From an uncultured Prevotella sp. (lineage in GTDB: Bacteria; Bacteroidota; Bacteroidia; Bacteroidales; Bacteroidaceae), in the NCBI GenBank assembly GCA_905233245.1, contig CAJODK010000031.1, positions 1 through 39,177 on the forward strand: 39,177 nt of DNA, read 5' to 3'. Positions 31,268-39,177 of the stretch are shown one piece after another (the stretch's first letter is position 1; each line of letters starts with the position of its first letter). The notes under the pieces are model-generated. The model worked only from the letters and a program-made list of their open reading frames with translations, ran no database searches and was not told the DNA's origin. The position numbers were made by a program, and so were the translations under genes.

Positions 31268-32035
31268 ATGAAAAGAATAGTCGTCAAGGTGGGCAGCAAT
31301 GTGCTGACTACCAACAAAGGCAAACTCGACATAACACGACTCTCATCACTCGTAGATCAGATAGCATGGATGCGTGAACATGGTTACGAGGTAATACTCG
31401 TCAGCTCAGGAGCCGTGGCATGCGGGCGACAGGAACTGCACGTAGAGCAGGACCTCGACTCAGTGGAGCAGCGCCAACTCTTCTCCGCCATGGGACAGGT
31501 CAAACTCGTCAATCTCTACTACGACCTTTTTCGCGAATACGGACTGCACATCGGGCAGGTACTCACCATGAAGTCAAATTTTGAGACAGGCGAACAGTAC
31601 CGCAACCAGCAGGCGTGCATCCAACTCATGCTCGACAATGGCGTCATCCCCGTAGTCAATGAGAATGACACCGTGTCGCTCACCGGACTAATGTTTACCG
31701 ACAATGACGAACTCTCAGGCCTCATCGCACAGATGATGAAGGCTGACGCACTCATTCTCCTCAGCAATATCAATGGCATATACACTGGGGACCCTCGCGA
31801 CCCTAAGAGCCAACTCATCACCACCGTACGCCCCGCCGACAATCTGGATCAGTACATACAGACCAGCAAGAGCACCGCGGGACGAGGAGGCATGGAGTCA
31901 AAATACCACACCGCACGCACCATAGCTGCCAGTGGCATTCCTGTCATCATCGCCAACGGCAATAAGAATGACATCCTACCACAACTCCTCACCTCCCCCG
32001 ACAGCATACCCCACACCGAGTTCACAATTCTATAG
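31268..32035 (+). CDS. proB: Glutamate 5-kinase ProB, without PUA domain
   Basis: ProB phosphorylates glutamate to gamma-glutamyl phosphate, the first step of proline synthesis. The 255-residue protein is one amino-acid-kinase domain: MKRIVVKVGSNVL, VILVSSGAVACGR, VIPVVNENDTVS, FTDNDELSGLIA and GRGGMESKYHTAR. E. coli ProB is about 367 residues because of a C-terminal PUA domain, absent here; short forms are known. An open frame from 31175 passes through tRNA-Leu and is spurious. Forms an operon with proA. Confidence 0.95.
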   Translation: MKRIVVKVGSNVLTTNKGKLDITRLSSLVDQIAWMREHGYEVILVSSGAVACGRQELHVEQDLDSVEQRQLFSAMGQVKLVNLYYDLFREYGLHIGQVLTMKSNFETGEQYRNQQACIQLMLDNGVIPVVNENDTVSLTGLMFTDNDELSGLIAQMMKADALILLSNINGIYTGDPRDPKSQLITTVRPADNLDQYIQTSKSTAGRGGMESKYHTARTIAASGIPVIIANGNKNDILPQLLTSPDSIPHTEFTIL

Positions 32036-32050
32036 ACGAGAGTATTCTCT

Positions 32051-32085
32051 CACCTCTAACCTCTCACCTCTAACCTCTCACCTCT
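32051..32085. repeat. Five CACCTCT/AACCTCT heptads directly before proA
   Basis: CACCTCT, AACCTCT, CACCTCT, AACCTCT, CACCTCT, then AAA and the ATG at 32089. The pyrimidine-rich tract occupies the whole ribosome-binding region. Confidence 0.9.
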
Positions 32086-32088
32086 AAA

Positions 32089-33336
32089 ATGCTCGACCAT
32101 TTCATCACCGCCAAGAAGGCCACTTGCGCCCTCACTCTCATCTCCGACCAACAGATATCAGAGATACTACTTGCCGTGGCTGACGCCATAGAGCAAAACG
32201 AAGCATCACTCCTCGAGGCCAATCAGGCTGACCTCGACCGTATGGACCAAAGCAGTCCGCTATACGACCGACTGCTCCTCAATAGCAAGCGACTACACGA
32301 CATCGCCAGCGACATGCGCCACGTAGCATCGCTGCCGTCACCGCTGGGCAAGACGCTCAAGGACAAGACACTCCCCAACGGACTGCACCTGCGCCGCGTA
32401 TCAGTACCATTCGGCGTCATCGGAGTCATCTATGAGTCACGCCCTAATGTGACCTACGACGTCTTCTCACTCTGTCTGCGCTCAGGCAACGTCTGCGTAC
32501 TCAAGGGCAGTAAGGACGCCGACTCCAGCAATCAGGCTGCCATAGCTCTCATACACAAGGTGCTCGCAGAACGAAGCATCGACACCGGCATAGTACAACT
32601 GCTCCCTGCCACACACGACGCTACAGCCGAGATGCTCTCTGCGGTAGGGTATATCGACGTCTGCATACCTCGTGGCAGCCGTCGCCTCATCGACTTCGTA
32701 CGCGACAATGCCAAGGTGCCAGTCATCGAGACAGGTGCCGGCGTAGTACACGCATATTTCGACAAGGACGGTGACATCACCAAGGGACAGCGCATCATCA
32801 ACAATGCCAAGACACGCCGCGTCAGCGTATGCAACGCACTCGACTGCCTCATCATACACAAGGACCGCATCGCAGACCTCCCTGCCCTCGTCGCACCTCT
32901 TGCCGCCTCCAATGTCAAGATATATGCTGACCAGGCAGCGCAGAGCATACTAACCTCTGAGACGAGGTACCCGAGGGACCTCGTCTTTCAGGCTCGAGAG
33001 CACCACTACGGCACCGAGTTCATGGACTACGCCATGGCAATACGCACCGTAGGCTCTATAGACGAGGCACTCGAACACATAGCAGAGAACGGTTCTGGAC
33101 ACTCCGAGTGCATCATCACCGAGAATCCGGAGGCAGCCCGCCTCTTTGAGAAGATGGTGGACGCTGCATGCGTGTATGTCAACGCACCTACGAGTTTCAC
33201 CGACGGAGCACAGTTCGGACTGGGTGCCGAGATAGGTATCTCCACACAGAAACTCGGACCACGCGGACCTATGGCACTCGAGGAAATGACCACCTATAAA
33301 TGGCTTATAGAAGGCAATGGACAAATTAGAGAATAG
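32089..33336 (+). CDS. proA: Gamma-glutamyl phosphate reductase ProA
   Basis: ProA reduces gamma-glutamyl phosphate to glutamate semialdehyde with NADPH. The 415-residue aldehyde-dehydrogenase-fold protein has PFGVIGVIYESRPNVTYD, VCVLKGSKDADSSN, CIPRGSRRLIDFV, VIETGAGVVHAYFDKDGD and RRVSVCNALDCLIIH (catalytic Cys region). HSECIITE and VYVNAPTSFTDGAQFGLGAE close the family pattern. The spacing to the start codon is entirely heptad sequence. The last 20 nt overlap murF. Confidence 0.96.
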   Translation: MLDHFITAKKATCALTLISDQQISEILLAVADAIEQNEASLLEANQADLDRMDQSSPLYDRLLLNSKRLHDIASDMRHVASLPSPLGKTLKDKTLPNGLHLRRVSVPFGVIGVIYESRPNVTYDVFSLCLRSGNVCVLKGSKDADSSNQAAIALIHKVLAERSIDTGIVQLLPATHDATAEMLSAVGYIDVCIPRGSRRLIDFVRDNAKVPVIETGAGVVHAYFDKDGDITKGQRIINNAKTRRVSVCNALDCLIIHKDRIADLPALVAPLAASNVKIYADQAAQSILTSETRYPRDLVFQAREHHYGTEFMDYAMAIRTVGSIDEALEHIAENGSGHSECIITENPEAARLFEKMVDAACVYVNAPTSFTDGAQFGLGAEIGISTQKLGPRGPMALEEMTTYKWLIEGNGQIRE

Positions 33337-34591
33337 ACCCGTAACCACCGACAGCCGCGACTGTCCAGAGGGTAGCGTGTTCTTCGCCCTCAAGGGTGAC
33401 AACTTCAATGGCAACCAGTATGCACAGAGCGCCCTCGACAAGGGATGCGCCTATGCCGTAATCGACGAACCGCAGTATGCCGTCCCTGGTGACGACCGCT
33501 ACATCATCGTACCCGATGTACTAAAGGCACTTCAGGAGCATGCACGTGACCATCGACGCCGCCTCGGCACACCCATCATCGGCATCACTGGCACCAACGG
33601 CAAGACGACCACCAAGGAACTCATCGCCGCAGTACTCTCCAAGAAGTTCAATGTACTCTATACACAGGGCAATTTCAACAACCACATCGGAGTACCAAAG
33701 ACACTCCTGCGTCTCACACCGGAGCACGACATCGCCGTCGTGGAGATGGGAGCCAATCACCCAGGAGAGATAGAGACACTAGTCAATATCGCTGAACCCA
33801 ATTACGGACTCATCACCAATGTAGGCAAGGCGCACCTCGAAGGATTCGGCTCCTTCGAAGGCGTCAAGAAGACCAAGGGAGAACTATACGACTACCTCCG
33901 CGCTCATGGCGGCAAGGTATTCCTCGACACCGACAATCCACACCTCGTCGGGATGTGGGGCAATCACCCCTCCCTACCCTACCTTCACGGCACTCTCCTC
34001 GCCTGCGACCCATATCTGCAGTTTACAATCGACTTTCCCTCTTTTACTCCCTCTTCTACTCCTGTTCCCCTCTCACCTCTTACCTCTCATCTAGTCGGCT
34101 CCTACAACCTCACCAACATGCTCGCAGCAGCCACAGTAGGACTGCATTTCGGCGTGAGCCCCGAGGATATCTGCCAGGCTCTCTCAGAGTACGTGCCCAG
34201 CAACAATCGCTCCCAACTCACCCAGACCGAGCACAACCGACTCATCATCGATGCCTACAACGCCAATCCCACCAGCATGATGGCAGCACTGCAGAATTTT
34301 GCACTCATCACCGTCCCCGAACCCAAGATGTGTATCCTCGGAGACATGGGCGAACTCGGAGACGTCAGCCATGCAGAGCACCAGAAAGTAGTCGATTATC
34401 TCGTGGAGCAGGGACTCACCGACGTATGGCTCATCGGCAAGGAGTTTGCAGGCACACAGTGCCCATTCCGCAAATTCCCAGATGCCGACGCCGTCAAGGA
34501 AGCATTGCACGCGGAGCAACCACAAGGAAAACTCATCCTTGTCAAAGGTTCACACTCCACCCGCACCTACGAGCTTCCCCCACTCCTCTAA
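33317..34591 (+). CDS. murF: UDP-N-acetylmuramoyl-tripeptide--D-Ala-D-Ala ligase MurF
   Basis: MurF adds D-Ala-D-Ala to the peptidoglycan precursor in the cytoplasm. The 424-residue protein has VTTDSRDCPEGSVFFALKGD, the ATP loop IIGITGTNGKTTTKELIAA, GNFNNHIGVPKTLL, EMGANHPGEIETL and DAYNANPTSMMAAL. The N-terminus (MDKLENRP) is about 10-15 residues shorter than usual and an in-frame TAG lies just upstream. Residues about 239-258 (FTPSSTPVPLSPLTSH) are a repeat insert ahead of LVGSYNLTNMLAA. Overlaps proA by 20 nt. Confidence 0.95.
   Translation: MDKLENRPVTTDSRDCPEGSVFFALKGDNFNGNQYAQSALDKGCAYAVIDEPQYAVPGDDRYIIVPDVLKALQEHARDHRRRLGTPIIGITGTNGKTTTKELIAAVLSKKFNVLYTQGNFNNHIGVPKTLLRLTPEHDIAVVEMGANHPGEIETLVNIAEPNYGLITNVGKAHLEGFGSFEGVKKTKGELYDYLRAHGGKVFLDTDNPHLVGMWGNHPSLPYLHGTLLACDPYLQFTIDFPSFTPSSTPVPLSPLTSHLVGSYNLTNMLAAATVGLHFGVSPEDICQALSEYVPSNNRSQLTQTEHNRLIIDAYNANPTSMMAALQNFALITVPEPKMCILGDMGELGDVSHAEHQKVVDYLVEQGLTDVWLIGKEFAGTQCPFRKFPDADAVKEALHAEQPQGKLILVKGSHSTRTYELPPLL
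34045..34094. repeat. In-frame repeat insert in murF
   Basis: TACTCCCTCTTCTACTCC (34045-34062; 17 of 18 bases match 27823-27840 in dnaG) is followed by heptads CCCCTCT, CACCTCT, TACCTCT and CATCTAG. It encodes Ser/Thr/Pro residues ahead of the LVGSYNL motif. Confidence 0.8.
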
Positions 34592-36205
34592 TCATCTTTC
34601 CGCCCAGTCGCTGCGGTCCAGATTCCTGTATCCTACCGCCTCGGCTATGTGGCTGGACTGAATATTCTCGCTGCCATCCAGGTCAGCGATAGTACGAGCA
34701 ACCTTTAGGATGCGCGAGTATGCACGAGCAGAGAGTTTCAGGCGTTCCATCGCCATACGGAGTATCTCCATCGAACTCTCATCCAATCGAGCATACTCGC
34801 GTATCATTTTCTCCGTCATCTGCGCATTGCAGTGTATGTCTTTGTAATCCTTGAATCGCTCCTCCTGTATTCTCCTCGCCCTGATGACACGCTCACGGAT
34901 AGCAGCAGAAGGCTCGCCAGGCTGCAACTCGCTGAGCTGGGCGAAGGGTACCGCCTGTATCTCACACTGAATGTCGATACGGTCCAGCAGTGGACCCGAT
35001 ATCCTGTTCATGTAGCGGTGTATCTGACCAGGAGTGCACACGCACCTGTGAGTAGGGTCACCATAGTAACCGCAAGGACAAGGATTGGCACTCGCCACAA
35101 ACATAAACGAACAAGGATACTCCGTCGAGTACTTCGCCCTCGAGATAGTAATCCTTCTGTCCTCCAGAGGTTGGCGGAGCACCTCCAGCGTCTGCTTCGA
35201 AAATTCTGGGAGTTCGTCAGCGAAAAGCACACCATTATGCGCCAGACTAATCTCGCCGGGAGCAGGATTATTGCCGCCACCCACGAGAGCCACCTGCGAG
35301 ATAGTATGGTGAGGAGCCCTGAAGGGACGAGTGGAGATGAGAGACATAGAAGCACATAGTTTCCCCGCCACCGAGTAAATCTTCGTCGTCTCCAGACTCT
35401 CCGCCAGCGAGAGAGGCGGGAGGATGCTCGGCAGACGCTTCGCCATCATCGATTTGCCACTGCCCGGAGGACCTATCATTATCAGATTGTGACCGCCAGC
35501 CGCAGCCACCTCCAGAGCACGCTTCACATTCTCCTGCCCCTTCACGTCAGCAAAGTCGTAATCAAACTGATACTGATGCTCCCTGAAGAGCTGACGAGTA
35601 TCGTAGCGGATGGGAGAATAAGGAGAGCCTTGCTCCTGCGGGGATTCTGAGCCTTGCTCTGCGCTGGCACCTGTGGGGGTGCTGGTGCTGGCACCTGCGT
35701 AGAGGGTGAGGAAGTCGATGACTTCGAGGAGTGAGGACATGGCATAGACGTCGAGGTTGTTCACTACGGCAGCCTCGTAGCCGTTCTCCTTGGGAACTAT
35801 GAGGCCGCGGAAACCCTGCTCCCGTGCCTTTATGGCGACGGGCAGGGCGCCCTTGATGGGCTTGAGGCGTCCGTCCAGTCCCAGCTCTCCCATGAGCATG
35901 AAGTCGCTGAGGTGCTCCTCAGGCATTCCCTCATCTGCTGCCAGCATCGCGACTGCGATGGGGAGGTCGAATCCCGAGCCTTCCTTACGGAGATTGGCGG
36001 GAGAGAGATTGATGGTGACGGAGCGCTGGGGGAAGCGCAGCCCACTGTAGCGGAAGGCAGTCCTGATGCGACTGAAGCTCTCCCTCACTGCCTCGTCACC
36101 GAGCCCCGTGAGCGTCATCTGTTGTCCCGCCTCCACACTGGTCTCCACAGTCACCGTCCTCACATCGAGCCCGTTGACCGCCGCCGTGTATGTTTTTACA
36201 AGCAT
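34592..36205 (-). CDS. ComM/YifB family Mg-chelatase-like AAA+ ATPase
   Basis: A 537-residue AAA+ protein. Its family includes ComM, a branch-migration helicase for natural transformation. The N-terminal Lon-like fold has TVTVETSVEAGQQMTLTGLG and FDLPIAVAMLA; Walker A is MIGPPGSGKSMMAKRLPSIL. Walker B region LFADELPEFSKQTLEVLRQP is followed by FVASANPCPCGYYGD and a C-terminal RAYSRILKVARTIADL. A Gly/Ser/Gln-rich insert (about 171-190; STPTGASAEQGSESPQEQG) joins the two halves. It converges on murF with no gap. No consensus promoter was found. Confidence 0.92.
   Translation of the reverse strand: MLVKTYTAAVNGLDVRTVTVETSVEAGQQMTLTGLGDEAVRESFSRIRTAFRYSGLRFPQRSVTINLSPANLRKEGSGFDLPIAVAMLAADEGMPEEHLSDFMLMGELGLDGRLKPIKGALPVAIKAREQGFRGLIVPKENGYEAAVVNNLDVYAMSSLLEVIDFLTLYAGASTSTPTGASAEQGSESPQEQGSPYSPIRYDTRQLFREHQYQFDYDFADVKGQENVKRALEVAAAGGHNLIMIGPPGSGKSMMAKRLPSILPPLSLAESLETTKIYSVAGKLCASMSLISTRPFRAPHHTISQVALVGGGNNPAPGEISLAHNGVLFADELPEFSKQTLEVLRQPLEDRRITISRAKYSTEYPCSFMFVASANPCPCGYYGDPTHRCVCTPGQIHRYMNRISGPLLDRIDIQCEIQAVPFAQLSELQPGEPSAAIRERVIRARRIQEERFKDYKDIHCNAQMTEKMIREYARLDESSMEILRMAMERLKLSARAYSRILKVARTIADLDGSENIQSSHIAEAVGYRNLDRSDWAER
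35625..35697. repeat. Direct repeats in the comM-like linker
   Basis: GAGCCTTGCTC occurs at 35625-35635 and 35649-35659, and CTGGCACCTG at 35664-35673 and 35688-35697. Together they encode most of the extra Gly/Ser/Thr/Gln linker. Confidence 0.7.
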
Positions 36206-36211
36206 CTTTTT

Positions 36212-36253
36212 TTGAAAGTTGAAGATTGAAAGATTAAGACTAAAAGATTAAGA
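36212..36253. repeat. Six heptads upstream of the comM-like gene
   Basis: TTGAAAG, TTGAAGA, TTGAAAG, ATTAAGA, CTAAAAG, ATTAAGA in exact 7-nt register between the phosphorylase terminator hairpin and the comM-like start. No -7 box is found here. Confidence 0.8.
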
Positions 36254-36255
36254 CT

Positions 36256-36295
36256 GAGCAACACCGAGAACAGGAAAGGATTCTCGGTGCCGCTC
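36256..36295 (-). terminator. Hairpin 3' of the alpha-glucan phosphorylase gene
   Basis: CACCGAGAA (36262-36270) pairs with TTCTCGGTG (36281-36289); an outer GAGC/GCTC pair extends it past a 2-nt internal loop. It follows the phosphorylase stop by about 40 nt. There is no strong T-run, so it might be an attenuator or mRNA 3' stabiliser instead. Confidence 0.55.
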
Positions 36296-36336
36296 TTAGT
36301 TTACTGTGTACGAAGTACCATGCTCATGAGAAGGAA

Positions 36337-38916
36337 TCATGCTCCTGGGAGGTCTATCCACCTAACGTAGCAGAAATCCTGACGGTGTGGCAGGTCCTTG
36401 TTCTTGGGATACATGCGGACTGCGCTCTTATATATGCCTGCCATTACCGGTGTATGCTTGAGTTCGAAGACGAAGTTGTTGCCTTCCTGCTTGACCATCT
36501 TCAAGGGTTCTACGGAGTAGGCGTAGTCCTCGCCCTTCTCATCGGTGGCGACATTTACTTTCTCGAGTCCTACGGCATCCTGCAGTCCTACCTCGTCGAT
36601 GACGTAGCGCAGGGTGTACTGCCTGCCGGTCTCCTCCGTACCGCTATTGAATGCAGGGGAGTCCCACTCGCTCTTAACGACCTTGATGGCATCCCAGCGC
36701 TCTGCCACGGTCTCCTTCCACTGTGCTATGTCCTTAGCCTTGCGGTAGTCGTTCTTGGCGAGTTCCTTGAAGCGCTTTGCCTGCTTCTCGTAGAACTTGC
36801 TGTAGTAGTCATCGAGCTGTCGCTTCATGGTGTAGTGGGGTGCTATCTGCGCGATGGAATTCTTGATGACCTTTATCCAGTCCTTAGAGATGCCTTTCTT
36901 GTCGCGGTTGAAGTAGAGAGGTATAATCTCGTTCTCCAGGAGGTAGTAGATGTTGGCTGCATCCAACTGGTCCTGATATTCCTGATTCTGGTAGGTGCGC
37001 TTCTCGGTGAGTGCCCATCCAGCTCCGTCGCGGTATCCTTCGTACCACCATCCGTCCTTGACTGAGAGGTTGACAACGCCGTTCACCTCGGCCTTCTCGC
37101 CTGATGTGCCTGATGCCTCGAGCGGACGCGTAGGGGTGTTCATCCATATATCGACACCACTGACGAGCTGACGTGCGAGGAGGAAGTCGTAGTCCTCTAC
37201 GAAGATTACCTTGCCCTGAAACTCATCACGCTGCGAGATGTCGAAAATCTGCTTTATCAGTCCCTGTCCTGCACCGTCGGCGGGGTGTGCCTTACCTGCG
37301 AAGAGGAAGATGACGGGGCGCTCTGGATTGTTGACGATACGGCTGAGGCGGTCAAGGTCCTTGAAGAGCAGGTGTGCTCGCTTGTAGGTGGCGAATCGGC
37401 GGCAGAAGCCGATGACGAGGGCATCAGGGTTGAAGTGCTCGGTAAGCTTCGTCACACGATATGGTGCAGACTGGTCCTTGAGCCAGGTAGCGCGGAACTG
37501 CACCTCGATGTAGTTGAAGAGGTCTTGCTTGAGCTTCTTGCGATTTTCCCATATCTCCTCGTCGGGACAATTGTAGATGCCGTGCCACAGTTCTTCGTTG
37601 GACTGGTCCTTGTAGTATGACTTGTCAAAGTACTTGGCATAGAGGTCCTGCCACTCCTTGGCAGCCCATGTGGGGAAGTGCACGCCGTTGGTGACATATC
37701 CCACGTGGTTCTCGGCAGCATAGTAGCCCTGCCAGATGGGTGCGAACATCTTCTGCGACACGCCTCCGTGTATCTTACTCACGCCGTTGACCTCCTGGCA
37801 GGTATTGCAGGCGAAGGTGGACATGCAGAACTTCTCGTTGTGGTCATCGGGATTGGTGCGTCCCATGCCGATGAACTCATCCCACGTGATGCCCAGTTTC
37901 TCTGGGTAGCCTCCCATGTACTTGCCGAAGAGTCCCTCGTCGAAATAGTCGTGACCGGCAGGCACAGGGGTGTGAACGGTGTAGAGCGAAGAGGCGCGAA
38001 CGAGCTCCATAGCCTGTCCGAAGTTTAGTCCCTCATCGATGTAGTCACAGAGGCGCTGCAGGTTGCAGAGTGCTGCGTGACCTTCGTTGCAGTGATATAC
38101 ATCCTTCTTGATACCCAGTTTCTTGAGGAGCAGCATGCCGCCGATACCGAGCAGTATCTCCTGCTTCAGGCGATTCTCCCAATCACCGCCATAGAGGGAG
38201 TGAGTGATAGGTCTGTCGTATTCGGAGTTCATATCGTTGTCGGTATCGAGCAGGTATAGCTTCACACGTCCGACATTAACGCGCCATACGCTCGCATATA
38301 CGCTGTAGTTGTTGTAGGGCACCTCAACTATCATCGGTTTGCCATCATTGTCCAACTGGCGTTCTACGGGCAGTTGGCTGAAGTTCTGTGATTCATAGTT
38401 GGCTATCTGCTGACCATCCACAGAGAGACGCTGTGTGAAGTAGCCACAACGATAGAGGAATCCCACGGCGCACATATCCACATTGGAGTCGGAAGCTTCC
38501 TTCACGTAGTCGCCTGCCAGCATGCCCAGACCGCCAGAGTAAATCTTCAGCGCAGAGTGAATGCCGTACTCCATGCAGAAGTAAGCCACTGAGGGGCGTG
38601 TCTTGTCGGGCTCCACATCCATATACTTACGGAAGTCTGCATAGACATCCTTTATCTGCTTCATCAGCACCTTGTCCTTCATAATCTCTTCCTTGCGGGA
38701 GTAACTCAGGCGCTCCAGGAGCATCACCGGATTGTGCTGTGTCTCGTGATAAATCTCAGGATCGAGCGCACGGAACATGTCACGTGCCTCGTAATTCCAC
38801 GCCCACCACATATTGTGAGCCATCTCGTCCAGACACTCCAGTTTCTCCGGCACGGAGGTCTTCACCGTCAGTTGCTTCCACGTAGGCCAACTCACCTTGC
38901 TCGCTTTAATCTTCAT
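36337..38916 (-). CDS. glgP: Alpha-glucan phosphorylase (GT35)
   Basis: This enzyme releases glucose-1-phosphate from glycogen or maltodextrin with pyridoxal phosphate. The 859-residue product has the shorter alpha-glucan phosphorylase layout: an N-terminal domain of about 110 residues ([16 protein letters not shown]), [58 protein letters not shown] and [12 protein letters not shown]. The cofactor region is [18 protein letters not shown], with the PLP Lys in GEKA. It has its own promoter 41 nt upstream. The C-terminal 110 residues look like a beta-sandwich, common in Bacteroidales forms. Confidence 0.95.
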   Translation of the reverse strand: MKIKASKVSWPTWKQLTVKTSVPEKLECLDEMAHNMWWAWNYEARDMFRALDPEIYHETQHNPVMLLERLSYSRKEEIMKDKVLMKQIKDVYADFRKYMDVEPDKTRPSVAYFCMEYGIHSALKIYSGGLGMLAGDYVKEASDSNVDMCAVGFLYRCGYFTQRLSVDGQQIANYESQNFSQLPVERQLDNDGKPMIVEVPYNNYSVYASVWRVNVGRVKLYLLDTDNDMNSEYDRPITHSLYGGDWENRLKQEILLGIGGMLLLKKLGIKKDVYHCNEGHAALCNLQRLCDYIDEGLNFGQAMELVRASSLYTVHTPVPAGHDYFDEGLFGKYMGGYPEKLGITWDEFIGMGRTNPDDHNEKFCMSTFACNTCQEVNGVSKIHGGVSQKMFAPIWQGYYAAENHVGYVTNGVHFPTWAAKEWQDLYAKYFDKSYYKDQSNEELWHGIYNCPDEEIWENRKKLKQDLFNYIEVQFRATWLKDQSAPYRVTKLTEHFNPDALVIGFCRRFATYKRAHLLFKDLDRLSRIVNNPERPVIFLFAGKAHPADGAGQGLIKQIFDISQRDEFQGKVIFVEDYDFLLARQLVSGVDIWMNTPTRPLEASGTSGEKAEVNGVVNLSVKDGWWYEGYRDGAGWALTEKRTYQNQEYQDQLDAANIYYLLENEIIPLYFNRDKKGISKDWIKVIKNSIAQIAPHYTMKRQLDDYYSKFYEKQAKRFKELAKNDYRKAKDIAQWKETVAERWDAIKVVKSEWDSPAFNSGTEETGRQYTLRYVIDEVGLQDAVGLEKVNVATDEKGEDYAYSVEPLKMVKQEGNNFVFELKHTPVMAGIYKSAVRMYPKNKDLPHRQDFCYVRWIDLPGA

Positions 38917-38957
38917 AATACTATAGGTTTTTGGGTTAATGTTTAGGATTTACTCGG

Positions 38958-38989
38958 CAAAGATAATAAAAAAAAACATAAACTCCAAA
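38958..38989 (-). promoter_or_regulatory. Phosphorylase promoter (TTTG-N20-TATCTTTG)
   Basis: Minus-strand TTTG (38986-38989) and TATCTTTG (38958-38965) are 20 nt apart. The ATG at 38916 is 41 nt past the -7 box. It lies just after the rRNA terminator, so the gene is not read from the rRNA operon. Confidence 0.75.
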
Positions 38990-38997
38990 AAAACGAC

Positions 38998-39033
38998 AAA
39001 AAAAGAGTCTCAGGTATGTGATACCTAAGACTC
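38998..39033 (-). terminator. Rho-independent terminator of the rRNA operon
   Basis: GAGTCT-C-AGGTAT (39005-39017), loop GTG, ATACCT-A-AGACTC (39021-39033): a 12-bp stem with one mismatch. Seven A on the plus strand (38998-39004) give a seven-T run after the hairpin on the minus strand, a strong match. Confidence 0.9.
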
Positions 39034-39071
39034 TCCTGTGCTTTTGTTTAAAAAGCTTTTCTAAAAAAGAA

Positions 39072-39177
<106 letters not shown>

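Noticed and set aside
1765..36253. CRISPR array
   Set aside because: The repeats are 7-nt tandem units without unique spacers, and no cas genes are present.

Overview
The window looks like a chromosomal segment from a Bacteroidales bacterium, most likely of the Prevotella group. The reasons are the promoter style (TAnnTTTG -7 boxes, several with TTTG about 20 nt upstream), a PorZ-like type IX secretion protein, a DUF3822-rsmD pair, an alpha-glucan phosphorylase beside an rRNA operon, and the near absence of Shine-Dalgarno sequences. Genus is inference. Genes are densely packed; no stretch over 300 bases lacks a gene.

Layout. (1) 1-3711, minus: surE and lpxB (lipid A disaccharide synthase) overlap by 4 nt and are followed by a truncated MsbA-type ABC exporter. 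(2) 3755-12752, plus: a Fur-family regulator, then a closely packed run of GT2 glycosyltransferase, PorZ-like propeller, acyltransferase, two GT4 enzymes, an LtaS-like sulfatase-fold transferase and a second GT2. (3) 12682-18964, minus: a convergent run of cupin isomerase, FemAB/GNAT-like transferase, Wzx-type flippase, membrane GT-C-like protein, ATP-grasp ligase and GT2, every junction overlapping. Regions 2 and 3 together look like a surface glycan (O-antigen or capsule) locus with decoration enzymes. (4) 19088-23719, plus: a secreted subtilase whose C-terminal tail is out of frame, then priA. (5) 23733-25115, minus: a RecD-like helicase. (6) 25165-34591, plus: DUF3822, rsmD, dnaG, a His/Gly/Ser-rich exported protein, a DUF308 membrane protein, trxB, tRNA-Leu(CAA), proB, proA and murF. 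(7) 34592-39177, minus: a ComM/YifB ATPase, alpha-glucan phosphorylase and 5S rRNA.

The most unusual feature is a layer of small repeats across the whole window. Tandem tracts with a 7-nt period (AATTCTT, AACTTTC, TCAATTG, CACCTCT, CGACCTT, TTGAAAG and others) sit next to promoters, directly before start codons and, in frame, inside conserved genes (lpxB, rsmD, dnaG, murF and others). A second family of GC-rich palindromes also lies in frame in lpxB and in the subtilase tail.

The largest member is in priA. An AT-rich 407-bp segment bounded by a perfect 20-bp inverted repeat inserts a whole DUF559 (Vsr-like PD-(D/E)XK) nuclease domain in frame, just before the helicase Walker A motif. dnaG and the DUF308 gene carry recognisably related in-frame cassettes. 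Together these resemble a Bacteroidetes counterpart of the Rickettsia palindromic elements, with a possible endonuclease-bearing member. That interpretation is inference; the repeats themselves are directly visible.
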